Of a DNA stretch of 11,834 bases, positions 1 through 6,100 are shown one piece after another. A program made the position numbers and the translations under genes. The stretch is from Clostridium sp. Its GTDB lineage: Bacteria > Bacillota > Clostridia > Lachnospirales > Lachnospiraceae. The number at the start of each line of letters is the position of its first letter. Positions within the stretch are counted from its first letter, which is position 1. The notes below the pieces were generated by a model. That model made no database searches. It worked only from the letters and a program-made list of their open reading frames with translations, and was not told the origin of the DNA. The stretch is from NCBI GenBank assembly GCA_016302185.1, contig JAEDOC010000059.1, forward strand, positions 1 through 11,834, read 5' to 3'.

Positions 1-34
1 CCCGGATCGGCTAGGATTGAACTACTATGAATGA
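1..34 (+). CDS. C-terminal end of an unidentified upstream gene (partial)
   Basis: The reading frame starting at base 2 gives PDRLGLNYYE and then a TGA at 32-34. This tail reads like an ordinary protein end. It would stop just inside the ribosome binding site of the next gene, 15 bases before its start codon, which is typical operon spacing. The frame starting at base 1 also stays open, for nine codons (to a TGA at 28-30), so the choice of frame is an inference. Ten residues are too few to name a family. Confidence 0.4.
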   Translation, partial: PDRLGLNYYE

Positions 35-49
35 GAAGGAGATTGCACT

Positions 50-709
50 TTGAAGAAGGTTATCTTATTTGATTTGGATGGGACACTGACGGATCCGAAG
101 GTGGGAATTACGAGATCGGTGCAGCATGCGCTGCGTTATTATGGGATTGAGGAGCCGGATCTGGATAAGCTTTGTCCGTTTATCGGGCCGCCGCTGACGG
201 ACAGCTTTCAGGAGCTGTACGGATTTTCTCTGCCGCAGGCGAAGGAAGCGATTGAGAAATACAGAGAGTATTTTAGTGTAACGGGAATTTTTGAAAACGA
301 AGTTTACCCGGGAATTCCGGAGATGCTGGGAATGCTCAAGGAGAAGGGCTTTACGCTGGCGGTTGCCACATCCAAGCCGGAGGAGTATTCCATACGGATC
401 CTGGAGCATTTCGGATTGGCTCCCTATTTTGCACTGGTTGGAGGTGCGGATATGACGGAGACCAGGGTGAAGAAGGGAGAGATCATTGCCTATACGCTGG
501 ATCGCCTGGGAGTGAATTCGAAGGAGACGCCTGTGATGATGGTGGGCGACAGAAAGCATGATGTGATCGGGGCGAAGGAGAATGGGATTCCCTGTGTGGG
601 CGTGCTGTTCGGCTACGGCTCCCGGGAAGAGCTCCTGGAAGCCGGGGCAGACGCGCTGGTGGAAAGTGTGAAAGAGCTGGGAGAGGTTCTGTCAGAATTT
701 ACTCCCTGA
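50..709 (+). CDS. HAD-superfamily hydrolase, phosphoglycolate phosphatase-like
   Basis: A soluble phosphatase of 219 residues, the usual size for HAD subfamily IA with a helical cap. Motif I is DLDGT with nucleophile Asp8 and acid/base Asp10. Motif II is Thr107-Ser108, the motif III lysine is Lys141 or Lys142, and motif IV is GDRKHD with Asp167 and Asp171. The segment between residues 14 and about 85, including FIGPPL, is the cap that sets substrate choice. The fold resembles Gph/PpaX-type enzymes that hydrolyse small phosphate esters, but the substrate cannot be read from sequence. The start is TTG at 50, chosen because AAGGAG at 36-41 lies 8 bases upstream and the next residues (KKVILFDLDGT) align with family N-termini. 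It probably shares a transcript with the gene ending at 34. Its last bases meet the opposite-strand membrane protein gene. Confidence 0.85.
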   Translation: MKKVILFDLDGTLTDPKVGITRSVQHALRYYGIEEPDLDKLCPFIGPPLTDSFQELYGFSLPQAKEAIEKYREYFSVTGIFENEVYPGIPEMLGMLKEKGFTLAVATSKPEEYSIRILEHFGLAPYFALVGGADMTETRVKKGEIIAYTLDRLGVNSKETPVMMVGDRKHDVIGAKENGIPCVGVLFGYGSREELLEAGADALVESVKELGEVLSEFTP

Positions 710-839
710 GATATGCTTCATATGCCCAGTGTTTTCCCTGATCCTCCGACTGAAAGAGGAGAGTGCCGCCCCAGGGATGGCTGCTGCGCTCTGTAGTCAG
801 CTTAAGCTTCAGCCGGTCATCCTCTTCCTTTTCTTTGAT
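699..839 (-). other. in-frame coding continuation after the TGA of the membrane protein gene
   Basis: Directly after the TGA at 840-842 the same frame reads 46 codons, beginning IKEKEEDDRLKLKL, containing HPWGGTLLFQSEDQG and ending KHWAYEAYLRE, then TAA. The mix of Trp, Tyr, Gly and charged residues is that of a folded protein domain, not of random sequence. No start codon with a ribosome binding site exists for it as a separate gene: the only nearby ATG (at 820 on this strand) opens a different frame that stops after three codons. This stretch also fills what would otherwise be a 130 bp gap between convergent genes, and its TAA overlaps the end of the HAD gene by 11 bases. The simplest reading is that it is the original C-terminus of the membrane protein. 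Confidence 0.7.
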
Positions 840-1763
840 TCAGCCTTCTGCCCTTAACCGGGTGGTTTCTTCCACCGGTTCATTTTCGTCAATCAGATAA
901 AATATTTCAGAGCTGCTGTTCTCAGCCTGGGGCTGAAGAGAGAGCGTGTAGCCTGTTTTCCCTTTTGCGTCGATGTGCTGATAGCCCAGGTAGCGAAGCT
1001 TCCACGCCGGTTCGTCCGGGCCGTTTTTCCGCAGAAAGGCCTGGATATCGTTGTCTTCCAGAATCTGCAGCAGAGGTGCCAGCTTCTTTTCTTCGCTGTA
1101 TTCTGCATTGCAGCTGTTATTCAGATAGACTGTCATTTCCCCGCCTTTTTTCTTGTCATAATCCAGGAGATAGCTTTGAAAGCTTCCTTTCTTGTCTTTT
1201 CCGTAGAGAAAAGCCTCCAGTTCGGTGATGGTTCCGTCTGATGTGATATTCATCTTGAACTGTCCGGAGAGATAGAGCTCCTCAGGCAGAGGCCGGATTT
1301 GATTCAGGGAAGTAAAAAGCTCTGAAACGGCTCCTTCATAGAGATTATCCTCTGCAAGCGGTATTTTTCGTGTGTACAGCTTTTCCTCCAGATACCAGCT
1401 TAGCTTTCCCTGATACGGTTCAGCGGTACGGATGATACTTCCTCCGTAAAAAACGGTAAGGGACAGGACAGAAAGGAGTTCTACAGCCAGGAGAGGCTTG
1501 TTCAGGATGAAGCACCTGCCGAGGAGGCCGGGAGAAGGCATCCTGCGATGCTTCGTCCTGTGGTAAAACAACGTCCATCCCAGGATCCAGAGAAGGCCGG
1601 CAGCAGCGCAAAGAAGGATCGCCGGAAGCCTCCGACGGACACCGCCGTAGAGGCAAAGCCCCAGCAGAGAGCGCAGGCCGAGTGTATAGAGAATTAGAAA
1701 AACCGGATTGAAAAGAATTGTCCAATAGATAAAAACAGAATCTTTATTTTCCAAATGTTTCAT
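840..1763 (-). CDS. membrane protein of unknown function, interrupted by in-frame TGA
   Basis: I do not recognise this 307-residue protein. The N-terminal third is hydrophobic, with likely membrane segments at about residues 12-34, 47-66 and 88-107, so it is an integral membrane protein. Residues about 110-307 are polar and rich in Lys and Glu, with alternating beta-like stretches, probably one domain outside the membrane. The start ATG at 1763 follows a G-rich SD-like GGGTGAT with normal spacing. The frame ends at a TGA (840-842), but the same frame continues open for 46 sensible codons to a TAA at 699-701 (see separate entry), so the intact gene was probably 699-1763. The gene is transcribed alone, divergent from deoB and convergent with the HAD gene. 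Calling it a CDS or a pseudogene depends on whether the TGA is real and whether the short form is stable. Confidence 0.65.
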   Translation of the reverse strand: MKHLENKDSVFIYWTILFNPVFLILYTLGLRSLLGLCLYGGVRRRLPAILLCAAAGLLWILGWTLFYHRTKHRRMPSPGLLGRCFILNKPLLAVELLSVLSLTVFYGGSIIRTAEPYQGKLSWYLEEKLYTRKIPLAEDNLYEGAVSELFTSLNQIRPLPEELYLSGQFKMNITSDGTITELEAFLYGKDKKGSFQSYLLDYDKKKGGEMTVYLNNSCNAEYSEEKKLAPLLQILEDNDIQAFLRKNGPDEPAWKLRYLGYQHIDAKGKTGYTLSLQPQAENSSSEIFYLIDENEPVEETTRLRAEG

Positions 1764-1784
1764 ATGAAATCACCCCCCGCTCAG

Positions 1785-1793
1785 ACAATAGCA
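1785..1793 (-). promoter_or_regulatory. possible extended -10 promoter of the membrane protein gene
   Basis: On the minus strand the sequence TGCTATTGT matches the extended -10 pattern TGnTATAAT, about 20 bases before the ATG. No good -35 box sits 17 bases upstream. An inverted repeat, AATAGC (1787-1792) and GCTATT (1810-1815), overlaps it. Weak evidence only. Confidence 0.3.
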
Positions 1794-1894
1794 TGTTCCG
1801 CTGCAGAAAGCTATTAACTATTTTTGAAGATTCCTTACATTTTACATGGCGGCGGTATGGCTTCGAACCGGAATGCTTCCGGCGGGGAATACGG

Positions 1895-1923
1895 TTGTGT
1901 TTTGGGAGAAAAACGTATATACT
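1895..1923 (+). promoter_or_regulatory. promoter of the deoB-deoC/cdd-pdp operon
   Basis: TTGTGT (1895-1900), a 17 bp spacer and TATACT (1918-1923) give a plausible sigma-A promoter. Transcription would start near 1930, leaving a leader of roughly 60 bases before the deoB start. The -10 box lies inside the palindrome at 1915-1933. Confidence 0.6.
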
Positions 1924-1933
1924 AAGAATATAC
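1915..1933 (+). promoter_or_regulatory. 19 bp operator-like palindrome over the deoB -10 box
   Basis: GTATATACTAAGAATATAC pairs with its own reverse complement at 8 of 9 positions around the centre at base 1924; only 1921/1927 fail. It covers the -10 box and the expected transcription start, the classic place for a repressor. No regulator gene lies in the window, so the protein that would bind is unknown. A DeoR- or GntR-type nucleoside-responsive repressor would fit the operon. Confidence 0.5.
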
Positions 1934-1988
1934 AATGATTTCGAATGAATTTCTCAGAAAACTGAACAGACAGAAGGAGGTTTGTCAG

Positions 1989-3155
1989 ATGAAACGGGTA
2001 TTTTTAACGGTGCTTGACAGCGTGGGAATCGGTGAGATGCCGGATGCGGCTGACTTTGGGGATGCCGGTAGCAATACATTGGCGGCAGCTGCCTCCAGTG
2101 AATTTTTTTCTATGTCGAATATGGAAAAACTGGGGTTGTTCCAGATCGACGGAGTGAGCTGCGGTCCGCAGACAAAGGAAGCTTTTCAGGGCGCGGTCGG
2201 ACGGATGACGGAGCGTTCCTGCGGAAAAGATACTACTATCGGGCACTGGGAGATTGCGGGTATGGTATCAGAGCAGCCTCTGCCGACCTTCCCGGATGGT
2301 TTCCCGAAAGAACTGCTGGACGCATTTTCCAGGGAAACGGGAAGAGGTGTGCTGTGCAACCGGCCTTATTCGGGAACGGAGGTTATTAAGGATTACGGAA
2401 GAGAGCATGTGAGCACCGGTGATTTGATCGTCTACACCTCCGCGGACAGCGTGTTCCAGATTGCAGCCCATGAATCAGTAGTTCCGGTGGAGAAACTGTA
2501 TCGTTATTGTGAGATTGCCAGACGGCTCTGCAGCGGTAAATATGCGGTGGGGCGCGTGATCGCCCGTCCCTTTGAGGGAGAATGGCCCTATCAGAGAACT
2601 TCCAGGCGCCATGATTATTCTCTGGTGCCGCCGAAGAAAACTATGCTGAATTATCTTTCTGAGGCCGGACTGGATGTGCTGGCTGTGGGAAAGATCAATG
2701 ATATCTTTGCAGGAAGCGGAGTGACAGAGATGGTCCGTACAGCGAATAATGGAGAAGGTATTGACCGGACGCTGGAGTATGCGGCACGTGATTTTCATGG
2801 CCTCTGCTTTACGAATCTGGTGGATTATGATATGCTCTATGGCCATCGAAATGATGTGGATGGCTATGCGAAGGCACTGAGCTATTTTGACAGCCGGCTT
2901 CCGGAGCTTCTGCAGGCGATGGGGGAAGAGGATATTCTGATGATCACGGCAGATCACGGCTGTGATCCGTCCACACCGTCCACGGATCATTCCAGAGAAT
3001 ATACGCCGCTGGTGATTGCCGGCGCGCCGGTGAAGGGAAACGTCAACCTGGGGACCCGCTCCACCTTTTCCGATATTGCGGCAACGATTCTGGATTATCT
3101 GGGCGTGGAAGGAAAGACGGACGGAACCAGCTTTCTGGCAGAGATACTGAAATAA
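1989..3155 (+). CDS. deoB: phosphopentomutase
   Basis: Cytosolic enzyme that moves phosphate between C1 and C5 of ribose or deoxyribose, linking nucleoside phosphorolysis to the pentose pool and to DeoC. At 388 residues it has normal family length. The alkaline phosphatase-type metal site is visible: Asp10 in LTVLDSVGIGEMPDA, the phosphothreonine region DTTIGHWE (Asp81-Thr82), Asp153, His286 in YGHRND, Asp322-His323 in TADHG and His334 in TDHSREYTP. I chose ATG 1989 because a perfect AAGGAGG (1974-1980) lies 8 bases upstream and the protein then begins MKRVFLTVLDSVG as in the family. The in-frame ATG at 1935 would add 18 unusual residues, lacks an SD and lies almost at the predicted transcription start. 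First gene of the operon; deoC-cdd follows after 25 bases. Confidence 0.95.
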   Translation: MKRVFLTVLDSVGIGEMPDAADFGDAGSNTLAAAASSEFFSMSNMEKLGLFQIDGVSCGPQTKEAFQGAVGRMTERSCGKDTTIGHWEIAGMVSEQPLPTFPDGFPKELLDAFSRETGRGVLCNRPYSGTEVIKDYGREHVSTGDLIVYTSADSVFQIAAHESVVPVEKLYRYCEIARRLCSGKYAVGRVIARPFEGEWPYQRTSRRHDYSLVPPKKTMLNYLSEAGLDVLAVGKINDIFAGSGVTEMVRTANNGEGIDRTLEYAARDFHGLCFTNLVDYDMLYGHRNDVDGYAKALSYFDSRLPELLQAMGEEDILMITADHGCDPSTPSTDHSREYTPLVIAGAPVKGNVNLGTRSTFSDIAATILDYLGVEGKTDGTSFLAEILK

Positions 3156-3180
3156 ATAAAAAGAGTGAGGAAAGAAACCT

Positions 3181-4305
3181 ATGGAGATAGAGAAGATTCT
3201 GGCAGCGGTGGACCACACCCTGCTTCAGCCCGATGCCACCTGGGAACAGATTCGGGAATTATGTGATGATGCAATGCAGTATCATACAGCTTCTGTCTGC
3301 ATCCCGCCGTCCTTTGTCAGACAGACGAAGGATTATGTGGGAGATCGGATGGCAATCTGTACGGTGATCGGATTCCCGTGCGGCTATAACACCACGGCTG
3401 TGAAGGTATACGAGACCGAAGATGCCGTCAAAAATGGAGCCGATGAGATTGACATGGTAATCAATATCGGTGATTTGAAATCCGGACAGGAGCAAAAGGT
3501 TCTGGAGGAGATAAAGGCGGTGAGATCTGCCTGCAGCGGGAAGATTCTGAAGGTAATTATTGAAACCTGCCTTCTGACAGAGGAGGAGAAGATTACCATG
3601 TGCCGTCTGGTAACCGAGGCGGGAGCAGATTATATCAAGACCTCCACCGGGTTTTCCACCGGCGGCGCCACCTTTGATGATGTAAAGCTTTTCCGGGAAC
3701 ATGTGGGAGAACAGGTAAAGATCAAGGCGGCGGGAGGCATCAGCTCTCTGGCGGACGCGGAGGAATTCCTGCATCTGGGCGCCAGCCGTCTGGGGACCAG
3801 CCGGGTGGTGAAGCTTCTGAAGAATCCGTCCGCATCGGAAAGAGAGCCGGACCGTGTGCAGACGGAAGAAGGAAAAATGCAGCTGCTGACAGAAGAAGAG
3901 AAAAAGCGTCTGATTCAGGCAGCCTTTGCCGAGCTTCCCCATGCCTACGTTCCCTATTCCCATTTCCATGTGGCGGCGGCGCTTCTGTGTGCGGATGGAA
4001 CTGTGGTAACGGGAGTCAATATTGAAAATGCGTCGTATCCGGCGACCAACTGCGCGGAGCGCACGGCTATTTTTAAAGCGGTCAGTGAGGGAAAGAGAGA
4101 CTTCCGGGCGATTGCCATCTGCGGCGGAAGGGACGGAGTGGTGAAGGACTTCTGTGCGCCCTGTGGGATCTGCCGCCAGGTGATGCGGGAGTTCTGCGAT
4201 CCGGAAACCTTTGAGATTCTTCTTCCGAAGTCAGAAACAGAATATCGGGAGCTGACATTAAAGGAGCTTCTTCCTCTCAGCTTTGGACCAGAGAATCTGG
4301 TGTAA
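3181..4305 (+). CDS. deoC-cdd: fused deoxyribose-phosphate aldolase / cytidine deaminase
   Basis: One uninterrupted 374-residue frame carries two complete enzymes. Residues 1 to about 214 are DeoC, which cleaves 2-deoxyribose-5-phosphate to acetaldehyde and glyceraldehyde-3-phosphate. The Schiff-base Lys153 (in YIKTSTGF), Lys182 (in KIKAAGGI) and Asp91 (in EIDMVINIG) are present. Residues about 215-232 form a charged linker. Residues 233-374 are cytidine deaminase, with NIENASYP, zinc ligand Cys291 and catalytic Glu293 in NCAERT, and zinc ligands Cys328 and Cys331 in PCGIC. Both halves have stand-alone length. The start ATG 3181 follows GAGGAAAG. At the junction ATG 3877 (Met233) is preceded by an SD-like AAGAAGGA, so free Cdd could also be made. 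The fusion joins the first and last steps of deoxycytidine breakdown, and the middle steps are the neighbours pdp and deoB. Confidence 0.93.
   Translation: MEIEKILAAVDHTLLQPDATWEQIRELCDDAMQYHTASVCIPPSFVRQTKDYVGDRMAICTVIGFPCGYNTTAVKVYETEDAVKNGADEIDMVINIGDLKSGQEQKVLEEIKAVRSACSGKILKVIIETCLLTEEEKITMCRLVTEAGADYIKTSTGFSTGGATFDDVKLFREHVGEQVKIKAAGGISSLADAEEFLHLGASRLGTSRVVKLLKNPSASEREPDRVQTEEGKMQLLTEEEKKRLIQAAFAELPHAYVPYSHFHVAAALLCADGTVVTGVNIENASYPATNCAERTAIFKAVSEGKRDFRAIAICGGRDGVVKDFCAPCGICRQVMREFCDPETFEILLPKSETEYRELTLKELLPLSFGPENLV
3866..3879 (+). promoter_or_regulatory. internal SD-like sequence and ATG at the DeoC/Cdd junction
   Basis: AAGAAGGA (3866-3873) precedes an in-frame ATG (3877-3879) by four bases; the upstream GGAAG offers an alternative spacing of about eight. 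The ATG opens MQLLTEEEKKRLIQAA, which looks like a normal Cdd N-terminus. It is either a working internal start giving a 142-residue Cdd or a relict of formerly separate genes. Confidence 0.5.
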
Positions 4306-4377
4306 AAGTAACGGAACCGTAGTGAAACGAAATAACGGCAGCGGTCTGGCCGTACAGGCAGAAAGGCAGGGATACGT

Positions 4378-5682
4378 ATGAGAATGTACGATTTGATTGA
4401 GAAGAAAAAGCTGGGAGAGCCTCTGAGCCGGGAAGAGATTCACGAGATGGTACAGGGCTTTACAGCCGGAGAGATCCCGGATTACCAGATGTCCGCCATG
4501 CTGATGGCGATTTATTTTAAAGGAATGAATGACGAAGAGACCACATATCTTACATTAGAGATGGCTCATTCAGGAGATATGGTGGATTTATCTCCGATTG
4601 AAGGCTTTAAGGTGGATAAACACAGTACCGGCGGTGTGGGAGATAAGACAACGCTGATTGTGGGCCCCATCGTGGCATCTCTGGGAGTCAAGGTGGCGAA
4701 GATGAGCGGCCGTGGTCTGGGGCATACGGGAGGAACCATTGATAAGCTGGAGTCGATTCCCGGCTTCGTGACTGCGGTACCCAGAGAACGGTTCTTTGAG
4801 ATTGTGAAGGAGCATGGAATCGCGGTCGTCGGTCAGAGCGGCAATCTGGTTCCGGCGGATAAGAAGATGTATGCGCTGCGGGATGTGACCGCTACGGTGG
4901 ACAGTATTCCGCTGATTGCTTCCTCTATCATGAGTAAGAAGCTGGCGGCGGGAAGTGACGGCATCGTGCTGGATGTGAAGACGGGCAGCGGTGCCTTCAT
5001 GAAGACGCTGGAGGACTCTATCCTGCTGGCACAGAAGATGGTCAATATCGGAACGGGAGCCGGCCGGAAGTGTACGGCTCTGATTACCGATATGGATGTG
5101 CCGCTGGGGCTGGCAATCGGCAATGCCCTGGAAGTAAAGGAATCCGTGGAGGTATTAAGCGGCAAGGGACCGGAGGATTTAAGAGAGGTCAGCCTGCGTC
5201 TGGCGGCAGAGATGCTTCATACCGCCGGCTGCGGAACCGCCGGGGAATGCTATGAAAAAGCGGCGGAGACGCTGAAGAACGGGGCTGCTCTGGAAACCTT
5301 CCGGAAAATGGTAACGGCGCAGGGAGGCGACTTGGACGCCCTTCCGGCGGCTTGCTGTACAAAGAAGGTGACAGCATCCCGTTCCGGATATATTACCCAT
5401 ATGAATACGGAGAGCTGCGGAATCGCTTCCATGCTTCTGAAGGCGGGAAGAAGCCGGAAAGAGGATGCGATCGATCCGTCCGCTGGAATTCTTCTTTTCA
5501 AAAAATACGGTGACAGGGTTGAAATGGGAGAAGTACTGGCCGAACTCCACGCCTCTGACGAAGCGCTCTTTGCGGCAGCGGAAGAAAAGCTGCTTTCTGC
5601 TTATGAGATTTCTTCAGAAAAACCGGCGGAAAAGAAACTTATCTATGCACGTGTTACCCGGGATGAAGTGGAGCGCTTTTGA
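4378..5682 (+). CDS. pdp: pyrimidine-nucleoside phosphorylase
   Basis: Cytosolic enzyme that phosphorolyses uridine, deoxyuridine and thymidine to base plus (deoxy)ribose-1-phosphate. At 434 residues it matches family length. Visible motifs are the phosphate-binding KHSTGGVGD (81-89), the thymidine/pyrimidine phosphorylase signature SGRGLGHTGGTIDKLE (110-125), and the base-binding residues Arg168, Ser183 and Lys187. The N-terminus MRMYDLIEKKKLGEPLSREE fits the Firmicutes Pdp form better than enterobacterial DeoA, but substrate range is an inference. The start at 4378 follows AGGGA; the second ATG two codons later is less likely. It lies 72 bases after deoC-cdd, with no clear promoter or terminator between, so it is probably co-transcribed. 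No terminator follows it directly; the one at 5951-5980 may serve. Confidence 0.93.
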   Translation: MRMYDLIEKKKLGEPLSREEIHEMVQGFTAGEIPDYQMSAMLMAIYFKGMNDEETTYLTLEMAHSGDMVDLSPIEGFKVDKHSTGGVGDKTTLIVGPIVASLGVKVAKMSGRGLGHTGGTIDKLESIPGFVTAVPRERFFEIVKEHGIAVVGQSGNLVPADKKMYALRDVTATVDSIPLIASSIMSKKLAAGSDGIVLDVKTGSGAFMKTLEDSILLAQKMVNIGTGAGRKCTALITDMDVPLGLAIGNALEVKESVEVLSGKGPEDLREVSLRLAAEMLHTAGCGTAGECYEKAAETLKNGAALETFRKMVTAQGGDLDALPAACCTKKVTASRSGYITHMNTESCGIASMLLKAGRSRKEDAIDPSAGILLFKKYGDRVEMGEVLAELHASDEALFAAAEEKLLSAYEISSEKPAEKKLIYARVTRDEVERF

Positions 5683-5710
5683 CCTGTATTTTCGAGCCAT
5701 GAAATGGAAC

Positions 5711-5739
5711 TTGAAAAAGCGAAAGAACTGTTGTATAAT
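5711..5739 (+). promoter_or_regulatory. strong promoter of the small RNA gene
   Basis: TTGAAA (5711-5716), a 17 bp spacer and a perfect TATAAT (5734-5739). This is one of the two best promoters in the window, and no plausible protein gene follows before the terminator at 5951-5980. Transcription would start near 5746. Confidence 0.8.
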
Positions 5740-5745
5740 AGCCAT

Positions 5746-5980
5746 ATCAAAAAAGCATTTTTGTAACTCCTGGAATGTTCGATACTCTTACCTTTTTTGA
5801 ACCTACATTTTGACCAAAGGGATTCCAATATTTTTAAGCGGATGTCAGGCCTCCTTCGAGTGGAAGGCAGAAGTTTAAGTGAGGTTGCCCACCTAGCAGA
5901 GCTAGGCGTCAATATGGTAAGAACCGGCATTTTGGGGTTACAAAGGATAAAAAGCAGCGAGCAATCGCTGCTTTATCTTT
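5746..5980 (+). ncRNA. ssrS: probable 6S RNA
   Basis: The stretch from the strong promoter to the terminator has no convincing protein but folds on paper into one long rod. Closing stem: 5760-5770 with 5934-5944 (11 bp, one G-U). Then 5774-5779 with 5926-5931, 5786-5792 with 5916-5922 (7 bp), and 5807-5814 with 5908-5915 (one mismatch). A large 5' bulge (5793-5806) and a small 3' hairpin (CCTAGC/GCTAGG, 5892-5906) come next. Further out lie 5833-5839 with 5873-5879 and a terminal hairpin 5849-5868. A closing stem, an interrupted centre and an apical arm over about 190 nt is the 6S layout; this RNA binds sigma-A RNA polymerase as an open-promoter mimic. TTTTGACC at 5808-5815 matches, from memory, the product-RNA template of Bacillus 6S-1. 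A structured leader of the downstream gene is the alternative, less likely because that gene has its own promoter after the terminator. Confidence 0.7.
5951..5980 (+). terminator. intrinsic terminator of the small RNA (and possibly pdp operon)
   Basis: A perfect 10 bp stem, AAAGCAGCGA (5951-5960) with TCGCTGCTTT (5965-5974), closes a GNRA-type loop GCAA and is followed by the U-rich tail ATCTTTT. It lies 14 bases before the -35 box of the next promoter. Confidence 0.9.
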
Positions 5981-5993
5981 TCGTGAATATAAC

Positions 5994-6022
5994 TTGCGGG
6001 AAGAGAAATCCTCCTGTATACT
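5994..6022 (+). promoter_or_regulatory. promoter of the AI-2E family gene
   Basis: TTGCGG (5994-5999), a 17 bp spacer and TATACT (6017-6022), just after the small RNA terminator. The -10 box and following bases (TATACTAA) equal those of the deoB promoter. The leader to the start codon is about 70 bases and shows no obvious structure. Confidence 0.55.
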
Positions 6023-6100
6023 AAAAATGGAATGAGAGCAGGTCTGGTTTAGGGCCTGTGTAGGATATCGGATAAACGCAGGCGGGGATGAAAACAGGAA

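Noticed and set aside
965..1241. Overlapping plus-strand frames inside the membrane protein gene
   Set aside because: They lack ribosome binding sites and family features, and the minus strand shows the coherent membrane-protein pattern.
1835..1847. Direct repeat TTACAT, TTACAT upstream of deoB
   Set aside because: Six-base repeats in AT-rich intergenic DNA occur by chance, and it is far from the promoter boxes.
1935..1988. Longer deoB starting at ATG 1935
   Set aside because: It lacks an SD, begins almost at the predicted transcription start within a few bases of the palindrome, and adds 18 residues not seen in the family. ATG 1989 has a perfect AAGGAGG at ideal spacing.
4306..4377. Possible terminator or attenuator between deoC-cdd and pdp
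   Set aside because: Only a 5 bp stem (ACGGC/GCCGT) with a 9-base loop and no T run; nothing convincing.
5465..5800. Open frame of 111 codons running from inside pdp into the small RNA
   Set aside because: It is a shadow of pdp in another frame, followed by low-complexity translation of promoter and RNA sequence, with no ribosome binding site.
5797..6024. Open frame of 75 codons across the small RNA, its terminator and the next promoter
   Set aside because: It reads through a strong terminator and a promoter, and the bases are explained by RNA base pairing.
6023..6100. Leader peptide MRAGLV before the AI-2E gene
   Set aside because: Six codons with no good ribosome binding site and no linked hairpin switch.
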